In this document: one piece after another, positions 17,107 to 24,230 of the stretch
How the letters are laid out: each line of letters begins with the position of its first letter
Numbering within the stretch: the stretch's first letter is position 1
Origin: an uncultured bacterium
GTDB lineage: Bacteria > Bacillota > Clostridia > Lachnospirales > Lachnospiraceae
Reading direction: 5' to 3'
NCBI GenBank assembly: GCA_946061355.1
Contig: CAMGRE010000002.1
Location: 1 to 33,978, forward strand
DNA length: 33,978 nt
Program-made: the position numbers and the translations under genes
Notes under the pieces: generated by a model
What the model was told of the DNA's origin: nothing
What the model saw: only the letters and a program-made list of their open reading frames with translations
Databases searched by the model: none

Positions 17107-17212
17107 GCAAATTTTGTAGGTAAAAACGACCAATTTTGTCATCTGCCTTTTTCCTGAAATATTTTGTGTTATTCTCCTTTTGAAGAAATAACCGCAAAGG
17201 GGGATAAGAGAG

Positions 17213-18067
17213 ATGAATGAAGAAAAGATTTTAAAAGTAAAAGTGTGGCTCCCGGTTGCACTGGCCGTACTGTCCGCCATTCTGGTGGTGTGTGGGTTGT
17301 GGACCCGTATGGGAGACATAGAAATGTCATTTTTTTATTTTGCCAAATTTATCGATGATGAGTGGACAAAGATGGCATTCACACTTGCGTTTGCATTGCT
17401 TTTTGCAATTTTTGTCACAATGCGCCGTTACGGGTATCTGAAAGCAATAAAGATATCGGCGATAATCCTGTTTGTTGTGGAAATCATTTCCGGTGTGATG
17501 AATTATTTGTGCAGTATCCGGTGGATGGTACCCGGTCCACTCAATGTGTTTGAGCGGATTCCGGGGAGCAGATATGTACTTGATCTGTGGTATCTTATGA
17601 CCTATGGATCGACTCAGATTTCGGCAAAGCTCCCGGTGGTTATCGGTAATCTCCTGGCAATCGCAACAGCGCTTCTTGTCGCGATCTTTGCAGCGCAGCT
17701 TATGAAAAAGGTAACGTCCGGGGAAGCAAACGAAAATGAGATCACGCTGCCTGCTAAGGTGATTTTGACGCTCTGGCTGTCGGCTCTGGCGGGATATGTT
17801 GTGCGTGTCCTTATTACTTTGCCGGAAAACGGAATCAGCGCAGTGGGAATTTTGGTGGTTGCGGAAAGTATGCTGATGACCGTATCCTTCTATCTGATGC
17901 TGACTGGGAGAAAGGTGGGATTTTATCTGTGCTGTGCCGTCAGTGTGGTGGATATCATTGCCAGTTGTGTGGTCGTGAAAGCCGGAGCGTTTTTTGTCAT
18001 TGTAAGTTTGCTTAAGCTTGTGATAATCCGGTTGATTTTGCTACGCAGCTGGGGGAAGATGAGATAG
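17213..18067 (+). CDS. Multi-pass membrane protein of unknown function
   Basis: A 284-residue protein with about eight hydrophobic segments (roughly 11-30, 52-72, 78-100, 138-166, 182-203, 210-230, 238-255, 258-278) and few charged residues between them. One longer outer loop (about 100-137) contains NYLCSIRWMVPG. I do not recognise a family, and no catalytic motif is visible. AAAGGGGG lies about 10 bases before the ATG. It follows a terminator, so it has its own promoter, although no clear one was seen. The next gene starts 67 bases on, and the two may be co-transcribed. Confidence 0.68.
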   Translation: MNEEKILKVKVWLPVALAVLSAILVVCGLWTRMGDIEMSFFYFAKFIDDEWTKMAFTLAFALLFAIFVTMRRYGYLKAIKISAIILFVVEIISGVMNYLCSIRWMVPGPLNVFERIPGSRYVLDLWYLMTYGSTQISAKLPVVIGNLLAIATALLVAIFAAQLMKKVTSGEANENEITLPAKVILTLWLSALAGYVVRVLITLPENGISAVGILVVAESMLMTVSFYLMLTGRKVGFYLCCAVSVVDIIASCVVVKAGAFFVIVSLLKLVIIRLILLRSWGKMR

Positions 18068-18134
18068 GCATCCGCGGAGGGTATGCAGTCAGAGGGATAA
18101 CAGGCGCGATTTTGAGAAGGGATGTGTTACAACA

Positions 18135-19022
18135 GTGAAAAGAGATGATTCTTCCGCTGCAAATATATTGATTCTCAGTTTATGGATTCCTATTTTATGC
18201 GTAGCAGTAGTGGTGGGTGTGTTTACTTTCCCGATTGCCGTATATTTTTTTGACGAACATGTCCTGGGACAGACGGCAGATGAATCGCATGCCGATTATG
18301 GTGTATTTAGAATCAGCGCTGAGAGTAATGAGAATACAAACAATACCGATTACTGGTTTTTGAGGGGAGATGATATTTATCATTATTCCCTGCCAGATGG
18401 TCCGCTGGAGATTGTCTGTAAAGGTGAAGAAGAGGAAATGCGGTCCTTAAACATAGTTGATGAAAAGTATGATGATCCACAACAGGCGTCTGTCCAAGTG
18501 AATGGACGAGTTATCACGTTTGAGCATGATTATGGAGAGAAGGAGTTTTACTACCGGTTGGAGGATGGGACGACACAGCAGATCAAATGTTTGCAAAAAA
18601 GGAGGTTCCGCCTGTCACAATTGTATCGGAAGAACTTGACGACGGACGACGGTGATGTAGTTGGGCTTTTTCGGGTTTCGTCAACACATAACTCGAGACT
18701 GTATGGTTCCCATCACTATCTGGCAAGGGAGGTTTTGTTTCGCCTCAATCCGGAAACCGGGGAAAACGAGATCTTATATGAGACAGAGAACAATCTGACA
18801 AGGATCGTGGGTTATCATAACAAAAAGATCTATCTGGTGCGTGATTACTGCATTTACACCGTTGATGTGCAAACGGGAGAGGAACGAGAGCTTTGCAGGC
18901 TTTGGCAGGATGAGAGAAAGGATAGATGCGACTATCTGTTTGACTGGCAGGGAGATTATCTGATCGTGAGAAGGCAGGACTGGGAAAGCTGTGAAGTGTA
19001 TGCAGTCGGGGTGGAGAAATAG
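18135..19022 (+). CDS. Membrane-anchored extracellular protein of unknown function
   Basis: A 295-residue protein with a single N-terminal membrane segment (about residues 11-38) and a large outer part. The outer part has repeated beta-strand pairs such as YWFLRGDDIYHYSL and NKKIYLVRDYCIYTVD, which suggests a propeller-like fold; no named family is recognised. The start is a GTG at 18135 with a distant GAAGGG, so the N-terminus is uncertain by a few residues. The gene is rather A+T-rich. A promoter for the next locus starts 43 bases after it. It resembles the protein at 1205-2185 in general style but not in clear sequence. Confidence 0.68.
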   Translation: MKRDDSSAANILILSLWIPILCVAVVVGVFTFPIAVYFFDEHVLGQTADESHADYGVFRISAESNENTNNTDYWFLRGDDIYHYSLPDGPLEIVCKGEEEEMRSLNIVDEKYDDPQQASVQVNGRVITFEHDYGEKEFYYRLEDGTTQQIKCLQKRRFRLSQLYRKNLTTDDGDVVGLFRVSSTHNSRLYGSHHYLAREVLFRLNPETGENEILYETENNLTRIVGYHNKKIYLVRDYCIYTVDVQTGEERELCRLWQDERKDRCDYLFDWQGDYLIVRRQDWESCEVYAVGVEK

Positions 19023-19065
19023 GATAAATTTTTGAGAAATAAATACAATTTTATGATAATAATAC

Positions 19066-19094
19066 TTGCAATAAAACATATATTATGCTATGAT
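19066..19094 (+). promoter_or_regulatory. Promoter upstream of the nuclease remnant
   Basis: TTGCAA (19066-19071), 17-base spacer, TATGAT (19089-19094). It would give a leader of about 200 bases before the ATG at 19306. That leader contains short hairpins: CGGCTG/CAGCCG around ACACA, and GGGA/TCCC just after it. Confidence 0.55.
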
Positions 19095-19305
19095 GAGTGC
19101 AAAGCATAAGTTCTTTGATTCTCCGGCTGACACACAGCCGTCTTACAGGGAAGTCTCCCGTTATTCAACGAATTCTGTGCTTAAACCCAACAACAAATGA
19201 ATCAGCACGGAAGCGGAGAACGACGGGCGTACTGTATGTAGTATTGATATCAGGAGCGGCGTCGGTTCCTCTTATTTTCCGTGCGGAAAAAGGAACAAAT
19301 GAGAA

Positions 19306-19989
19306 ATGAAACAGACAGAACACGGCATTCGCCTCGATGTCTGCCTTGACGAGCAGGGCGGGGATATCGTGGATCTTGAACCTGACCAAAACGGCAGAGC
19401 AGAAGATATCGCATCCCTGCCGAGGCGGGTGCGCTTTTACCATGCGAAGATCGATGCCGGTAGTCTTGCCCGCGGGATGGAGTACAGCACGCTCAGGAAC
19501 GTGGTCGTAATCTTCATCACAACGTATGATCCGTTTGGCTTAAACCGCATGGTCTACACGATATCCAACAAGCGCGAGGAAGTTCCGGACATGCCGTATG
19601 ACGACGGCGCAAAGACACTGTTTCTGTACACAAAAGGCACGGAGGGCAACCCTCCGGAGGAGTTAAGGCAGCTCCTTCACTATATGGAGGACACCCGTGC
19701 GGAGAATGCCGTGACGCCGGAACTGAGAGAACTCCATGAGATGGTAACACAGGTGAAGTGCGATAAGGAAGTGGGGCTTGCATATATGAAAGCATATGAA
19801 CTTGAACAGAGACTGCTTAGGCAGGGCAGAGAGGAAGGCAGAGCAGAAGGAACAGTGGATACACTGGTTGAATTGGTAAAAGATGGTCTTTTGACGATTG
19901 CGCAGGCGGCAGAGAGATCCGGTGTACCCATGACTGACTTTGAGGAAAGGCTGAAAAAGGAGACTGCCGGGGCAAATGACATGCCGTGA
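19306..19989 (+). pseudogene. Rpn/PD-(D/E)XK nuclease (transposase-like), N-terminally broken copy
   Basis: A 227-residue reading frame matching the C-terminal two thirds of the Rpn / 'PD-(D/E)XK nuclease family transposase' proteins common in Lachnospiraceae: GIRLDVCLDE, RRVRFYHAKIDAGSLA, VVIFITTYDPFG, LFLYTKGT, LLHYMEDTRAENAV and an REEGRAEGT hinge before the C-terminal helices. Intact members have about 60 more residues before GIRLDV; here that part is missing, with stops at 19198 and 19297 in the same frame. The active-site pair normally D...ExQ reads LDV...LEPDQ, so activity is doubtful. Intact relatives promote recA-independent recombination. The stop codon lies inside a second copy of its own sequence (see the repeat at 19981). 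Confidence 0.75.
19706..19770 (+). repeat. 65-bp direct repeat, copy 1 (inside nuclease remnant)
   Basis: This stretch, encoding AVTPELRELHEMVTQ and following residues, recurs at 19981-20045 with five differences in 65 bases. Here it is in the nuclease reading frame. Confidence 0.9.
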
Positions 19990-20045
19990 CACCGGAACTG
20001 AGAGAACTTCATGAGACGGTAACCCAGATGAAGTGCGATAAGGAA
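19981..20045 (+). repeat. 65-bp direct repeat, copy 2 (fragment of a second nuclease copy)
   Basis: About 92% identical to 19706-19770. The nuclease reading frame enters it out of phase and stops on its TGA at 19987-19989. In another frame the fragment still encodes TPELRELHETVTQ. After 20045 the similarity ends and unrelated sequence with a promoter begins. It is best explained as a leftover of a second, recombined copy of the same gene family. Confidence 0.9.
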
Positions 20046-20075
20046 CAAGGCAACGAATCAGAGTTGATAAAACGG

Positions 20076-20104
20076 TTGAACTGTGACACTTTTTTCCCTA
20101 TAAT
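20076..20104 (+). promoter_or_regulatory. Promoter of the secreted protein gene
   Basis: TTGAAC (20076-20081), 17-base spacer, TATAAT (20099-20104), a near-consensus promoter 31 bases after the end of the nuclease fragment and 40 bases before the ATG at 20145. Confidence 0.78.
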
Positions 20105-20144
20105 GTTAATGAAACGGGAAAGGGGCAGTACAGGAGGAAAAGCC

Positions 20145-20774
20145 ATGAAAAAGGGATTACTGAGCGGCCTGTTTGCAGGAATGCTGCTGCTTGGAAGCAG
20201 TATGACCGTGTTCGCGGAGGAGCCGGTGCAGGAAATACAGGTGTCGGTAGAGCAGGCAGCGGAAGAGCAGCAGACAGAGCAGGCACCGGAAGCAGTTGCA
20301 CAGGATTATCAGCAGATCATGACGCCTGAGATCCTGCAGTCATTTATGAAATTGGATGAAAATATTCTGGTGACGGAAGAGGAAGAAGCATGGGAGATCT
20401 TAAGAAATGCCATCGTCCGCCGGACGGATGCCTGGGGTGAGCTTGAGGATGCGGACGGCGATGGGATTGATGACAGAGATCCGATCAACGGCTGTGGCTA
20501 TCTCGATGTGAACTGCAATGGATATGATGACAGATTTGAATTGATAGCGATCAATGCGGCAGCGCAGGAAGACCCGGTGGAAGGTGAACTGCTTCAGCAG
20601 ATGTTTAATTTGCTCAGTCATCGCTGCAAACATGGAATCACAGTATCGGACTTTATGTATGATGAAGAAATGGGCTATATTTCCATGCCAAATTATTTTG
20701 ATCAGTGTCCGGAGTGTGAGGAGGAATTGTATGAAGCATTGGGTGCTGTGATAGATATGTTTGATGCATTATAG
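20145..20774 (+). CDS. Secreted protein with calcium-loop motifs
   Basis: A 209-residue protein with a clear signal peptide (1-24, cleavage after VFA), then a Glu/Gln/Ala-rich linker (25-55). The middle holds two acidic loops, DADGDGIDD (102-110) and DVNCNGYDD (121-129), resembling EF-hand, dockerin or thrombospondin type-3 calcium sites. The C-terminal part has HRCKH (159-163) and CPEC (188-191), which could form disulfides or bind a metal. No family is recognised. The ATG at 20145 is chosen because AGGAGG (20132-20137) is ideally spaced and the signal peptide begins there; the frame is open further upstream only because it runs through the nuclease fragment. It is a single-gene unit with its own promoter and terminator. 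Confidence 0.82.
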   Translation: MKKGLLSGLFAGMLLLGSSMTVFAEEPVQEIQVSVEQAAEEQQTEQAPEAVAQDYQQIMTPEILQSFMKLDENILVTEEEEAWEILRNAIVRRTDAWGELEDADGDGIDDRDPINGCGYLDVNCNGYDDRFELIAINAAAQEDPVEGELLQQMFNLLSHRCKHGITVSDFMYDEEMGYISMPNYFDQCPECEEELYEALGAVIDMFDAL

Positions 20775-20793
20775 GCGATAAGTGAATAGGATT

Positions 20794-20843
20794 AAAAATC
20801 AGGGAATTGCTCAGATGTCTGTGTGATTCCCTGATTTTTATTG
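20794..20843 (+). terminator. Rho-independent terminator after the secreted protein gene
   Basis: A perfect 14-bp stem: 20794-20807 (AAAAATCAGGGAAT) pairs with 20826-20839, around an 18-base loop. The A and T runs at the stem ends would also allow termination from the other strand. Confidence 0.88.
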
Positions 20844-20898
20844 CACAGAGGCGCAGAATGAAAGATGCTGCTGCGCGCCGGCATCTCGCACGGCCTTC

Positions 20899-20927
20899 TT
20901 GCTATTTTTCTCCAAATCTCATATACT
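20899..20927 (+). promoter_or_regulatory. Probable hisC promoter
   Basis: TTGCTA (20899-20904), 17-base spacer, TATACT (20922-20927), 68 bases before the hisC ATG and after the previous terminator. Confidence 0.6.
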
Positions 20928-20994
20928 AAGGATATCTGTGCGGGGAACCGGACAGACGAGGAGCTGACAGCGCAGTAAAGCGGAGGAGAACAGT

Positions 20995-22047
20995 ATGAGC
21001 TGGGAAGAAAATGTACGGAAGGTTGTGCCTTATACACCGGGCGAACAGCCGAAGATTAACAATATCATTAAATTAAATACAAATGAAAATCCTTATCCGC
21101 CGGCACCGGAGGTTGTGGCAGTACAGGAGTCGATCAGACCGGAGGAATACAGCCTGTATCCGGATCCGGAAGCATCGGTGTTGGTGCAGAGTCTTGCGGA
21201 CTATTACGGACTGAAGAAGGAGCAGGTCTTTGTGGGAGTGGGGTCGGATGACGTCCTCTCGATGGCGTTCCTTACGTTCTTTAACGGAAATAAGCCGGTC
21301 TTTTTCCCGGATATCACGTATTCCTTCTATGATGTCTGGGCGAATCTTTACCGGATTCCGTTTGAGACGAAACCGCTGACGGAGGATTTCAGGATCGATC
21401 CGGCAGATTATACAAAAGAGAATGGCGGCGTGATTTTCCCGAATCCCAATGCGCCGACAGGCGTGCTGGAGGATCTTGATACGGTCGAGGAGATCATCCG
21501 TGCAAACCGGGATGTGGTAGTCATCGTGGATGAGGCATACATTGACTTTGGCGGTAAGAGCTGCCTGCCTCTTCTGGAGAAGTACGACAATCTGCTTGTG
21601 GTCAGAACCTTTTCCAAGTCCCGTGCGTTGGCAGGCATGCGGATCGGATTTGCGATGGGAAATGAAAAATTGATTTCCTATCTGAATGATGCGAAGTTTT
21701 CGTTTAATTCCTACACGATGAATCTGCCCTCCCTGCGGATCGGGGCGGCAAGTGTAAAGGCGGACGATTATTTCAGAAAGATGCTTGAGAAGGTCGTAGC
21801 GACCAGAGAATGGACTAAGGCGGAACTTAAGAAACTGGGCTTTACTTTCCCGGATTCTTACAGCAACTTCATTTTTGCATCTCACCCGGATGTTCCGGCA
21901 AAGGAGCTTTTTAAGGCTTTGCGTGAGCAGGGGATCATTGTCAGACACTTCGACAAGCCGAGAATTGACAATTACCTGCGCATCACGATCGGCACGGATG
22001 AGCAGATGCACACACTGGTGGATTTTTTGAAAAATTATCTGAAATAG
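20995..22047 (+). CDS. hisC: Histidinol-phosphate aminotransferase
   Basis: A 350-residue class I/II PLP aminotransferase, normal length for HisC. It converts imidazole-acetol phosphate to histidinol phosphate in histidine synthesis; members of this group may also act on aromatic amino acids. Key sites: LNTNENPYPP (27-36), PNAPTG (151-156), D179 in VDEAYIDF and the PLP lysine K208 in RTFSKSRALAGMRIG. The start has CGGAGGAG just upstream. No other histidine genes are nearby, so it is an orphan copy, and its true substrate could be wider than histidinol phosphate. A short hairpin directly follows the stop. Confidence 0.92.
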   Translation: MSWEENVRKVVPYTPGEQPKINNIIKLNTNENPYPPAPEVVAVQESIRPEEYSLYPDPEASVLVQSLADYYGLKKEQVFVGVGSDDVLSMAFLTFFNGNKPVFFPDITYSFYDVWANLYRIPFETKPLTEDFRIDPADYTKENGGVIFPNPNAPTGVLEDLDTVEEIIRANRDVVVIVDEAYIDFGGKSCLPLLEKYDNLLVVRTFSKSRALAGMRIGFAMGNEKLISYLNDAKFSFNSYTMNLPSLRIGAASVKADDYFRKMLEKVVATREWTKAELKKLGFTFPDSYSNFIFASHPDVPAKELFKALREQGIIVRHFDKPRIDNYLRITIGTDEQMHTLVDFLKNYLK

Positions 22048-22066
22048 CGTCTGTGTGCGCAGACGC
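22047..22066 (+). other. Hairpin directly after the hisC stop codon
   Basis: GCGTCTG (22047-22053) pairs perfectly with CAGACGC (22060-22066) around a six-base loop. There is no T-run, so it may protect the hisC message end or set the ratio with the genes downstream; it is not a classical terminator. Confidence 0.5.
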
Positions 22067-22097
22067 GCGAATTTGAACAAAAAAGGAGTATTATATT

Positions 22098-22598
22098 ATG
22101 GAAAGTTTGGTAGTATGGTTTACAGCCACACTGGGACAGTATATTTCAAGGGAACTCGTCATTTTTATTATCTCCATGATTCCGATTCTGGAACTCCGCG
22201 GCGGGCTGATTGCGGCATCTCTATTACAGGTGCCGATCACCACGGCGATCCCGATCTGTATCATCGGAAACATCATTCCGATTCCCTTTATCCTGCTCTT
22301 TATCAAACAGGTATTCAAATGGCTCAAGAAGGTGAAGCTGTTTAGGGGGATCATTGAGCGGTTGGAGAAGCGCGCCATGGGCAAGAGCGATGCGATCAAG
22401 AAGGGAGAATTCTGGGGGCTTGCCCTTTTCGTGGGAATTCCTCTGCCGGGTACGGGAGCGTGGACGGGATCTCTGATCGCGGCGCTTCTGGAGATTGATA
22501 TCAAGAAAGCGGTGCTTGCAGAGCTTGTCGGAGTGGCGATCGCCACGATCATCATGTCGATCGTGTCCTATGGTCTGTTGGGAGCAATTGTTGGATGA
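22098..22598 (+). CDS. Small multi-drug export family protein (COG2426)
   Basis: A 166-residue membrane protein of the 'putative small multi-drug export' family. It shows the conserved IPILELRGGLIAA near residues 28-40 and GIPLPGTGAWTG near 114-125, with about four membrane segments. The family name comes from early resistance tests; its real substrate is not settled. AAAGGAG lies just before the ATG. Its stop overlaps the methyltransferase start (ATGA), which begins a run of coupled genes to 26143. Confidence 0.88.
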   Translation: MESLVVWFTATLGQYISRELVIFIISMIPILELRGGLIAASLLQVPITTAIPICIIGNIIPIPFILLFIKQVFKWLKKVKLFRGIIERLEKRAMGKSDAIKKGEFWGLALFVGIPLPGTGAWTGSLIAALLEIDIKKAVLAELVGVAIATIIMSIVSYGLLGAIVG

Positions 22599-23365
22599 TG
22601 TATACGGATTTTGCGTTAGTTTATGATATTTTCATGGATGAGACTCCCTATGAAAAATGGCATGACACAGTGCGAAGTATGCTGGGACAGCAGGGGATTC
22701 GGGACGGACTCGTTCTGGATCTGGGGTGCGGAACCGGTACGATGACAGAACTGCTCGCCGCCGACGGCTACGACATGATCGGCGTGGATGCGTCCGCGGA
22801 GATGCTGCAGTGCGCCATGGAGAAGCGTGATGCGTCGGGTCATGACATCCTGTATCTGTGTCAGGATATGCGGGAGTTTGAACTGTACGGGACAGTCCGT
22901 GCGGTGATCAGCCTGTGTGACAGTGTGAATTACATCACGGAGCCGGAGGAACTGCTCACCGTGTTTCGGCTCGTGAACAATTATCTCGATCCGGGTGGTA
23001 TTTTTTTGTTTGATTTCAATACGGAATATAAGTACCGGGAAGTGATCGGAGATACCGTGATCGCCGAGAACCGGGAGCACTGTAGCTTCATCTGGGAGAA
23101 TTATTATGATGAGGCCGACTGTATCAACGAGTATGATGTGACGGTGTTTGAGGAGGAACCGGACGGCAGATACCGGAAATTTACAGAGACGCATTTCCAG
23201 AGAGGATACCGGCTTGAGGAGATGATCCGGCTGATCGAGCAGGCAGGCATGGAGCTTGTCGGTACGTTTGATGCGGATACGCTCGGGGCGGTGAGCGATA
23301 CGAGCGAGCGCGTCTACGTGATGGCGCGGGAGATACAAAAAAGAGGTTATTGTGATGGAAAATAG
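22595..23365 (+). CDS. Class I SAM-dependent methyltransferase
   Basis: A 256-residue soluble enzyme with a Rossmann core. The SAM-binding motif LDLGCGTGT spans 41-49, followed by an acidic residue (GVDAS) near 62 and the later FDFNTEYKY segment usual in the YbaJ/YcgJ-like group. The substrate is unknown. The first ATG (22595) overlaps the previous gene by four bases; a second ATG follows immediately and may be the real one. The end overlaps the Hsp33 gene by 11 bases. Confidence 0.86.
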   Translation: MMYTDFALVYDIFMDETPYEKWHDTVRSMLGQQGIRDGLVLDLGCGTGTMTELLAADGYDMIGVDASAEMLQCAMEKRDASGHDILYLCQDMREFELYGTVRAVISLCDSVNYITEPEELLTVFRLVNNYLDPGGIFLFDFNTEYKYREVIGDTVIAENREHCSFIWENYYDEADCINEYDVTVFEEEPDGRYRKFTETHFQRGYRLEEMIRLIEQAGMELVGTFDADTLGAVSDTSERVYVMAREIQKRGYCDGK

Positions 23366-24230
23366 AGATTATATCGTGCGTGCGACGGCCGCGGACGCCC
23401 AGATCAGGGCGTTTGCCGCGACGACGAGGCAGATGGTGGAGATGGCGAGACAGGTTCACAACACCAGTCCGGTGGCAACTGCCGCGCTCGGCAGACTGAT
23501 GACGGCAGGAGCCATGATGGGCAGCATGTTAAAAGGAGAGGATGACGTCCTGACGCTGCAGATCACGGGAGACGGACCGCTCAAGACAATTGTGGTCACG
23601 GCGGATGCAAAGGCCGGAGTGAAGGGCTATGTGGGCAATCCGCAGGTGATCCTGCCGGCGAATGCGCTCGGCAAGCTCGATGTGGGAGGTGCGGTAGGCC
23701 ACGGCAGGCTCAGCGTCATCAAAGATATGGGATTAAAAGAGCCGTATGTTGGACAGACTATGCTCCAGACAGGCGAGATTGCGGAGGATCTGACATATTA
23801 CTTTGCGACATCGGAGCAGGTGCCCTCCAGCGTGGGGCTCGGTGTATTGATGGAAAAGGACAATACCGTGCGCCAGGCGGGCGGCTTCATCATTCAGCTT
23901 ATGCCGTTTGCCCCGGATGAGGTGATCGATACGCTTGAAGAAAATCTGAAAAAGATACAGCCGGTGACAACGATGCTCGATATGGGCGATACGCCGGAGC
24001 AAATCTTAGAACGTTTGCTTGGAAATCTGGATCTGCAGATCAATGAGAAAACGGATACTTCCTTCTATTGCAACTGTGACAGGGCACGTGTGGAGAAAGC
24101 GCTCTTAAGCATTGGGAAGGCGGAGATCCGGAGTATGATTGAGGATGGCAAACCCGTTACGTTAAACTGTCATTTCTGTAATAAAGATTATACATTTTCA
24201 ATCGAGGAATTAAAGGAGCTCATAAAATGA
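23355..24230 (+). CDS. hslO: Hsp33 redox-regulated chaperone
   Basis: A 291-residue chaperone that is activated by oxidation. The zinc-binding redox switch is present as C239-x-C241 and C272-x-x-C275 near the C-terminus, in the standard CxC...CxxC order. The N-terminal domain begins DYIVRATAADAQIRAFAATT. When oxidised, these cysteines release zinc and the protein holds unfolded clients. The ATG at 23355 follows an AAGAGG site inside the methyltransferase gene; a GTG one codon earlier is less likely. Its stop overlaps the nadE start (ATGA). Confidence 0.95.
   Translation: MENRDYIVRATAADAQIRAFAATTRQMVEMARQVHNTSPVATAALGRLMTAGAMMGSMLKGEDDVLTLQITGDGPLKTIVVTADAKAGVKGYVGNPQVILPANALGKLDVGGAVGHGRLSVIKDMGLKEPYVGQTMLQTGEIAEDLTYYFATSEQVPSSVGLGVLMEKDNTVRQAGGFIIQLMPFAPDEVIDTLEENLKKIQPVTTMLDMGDTPEQILERLLGNLDLQINEKTDTSFYCNCDRARVEKALLSIGKAEIRSMIEDGKPVTLNCHFCNKDYTFSIEELKELIK

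Noticed and set aside
19097..19309. 70-codon plus-strand frame before the nuclease remnant
   Set aside because: A GTG start without ribosome site directly on the promoter; it may hold decayed nuclease sequence in another frame but is not supported as a gene.
21073..22080. 335-codon minus-strand frame opposite hisC
   Set aside because: Shadow frame with an unlikely composition; hisC is certain on the plus strand.
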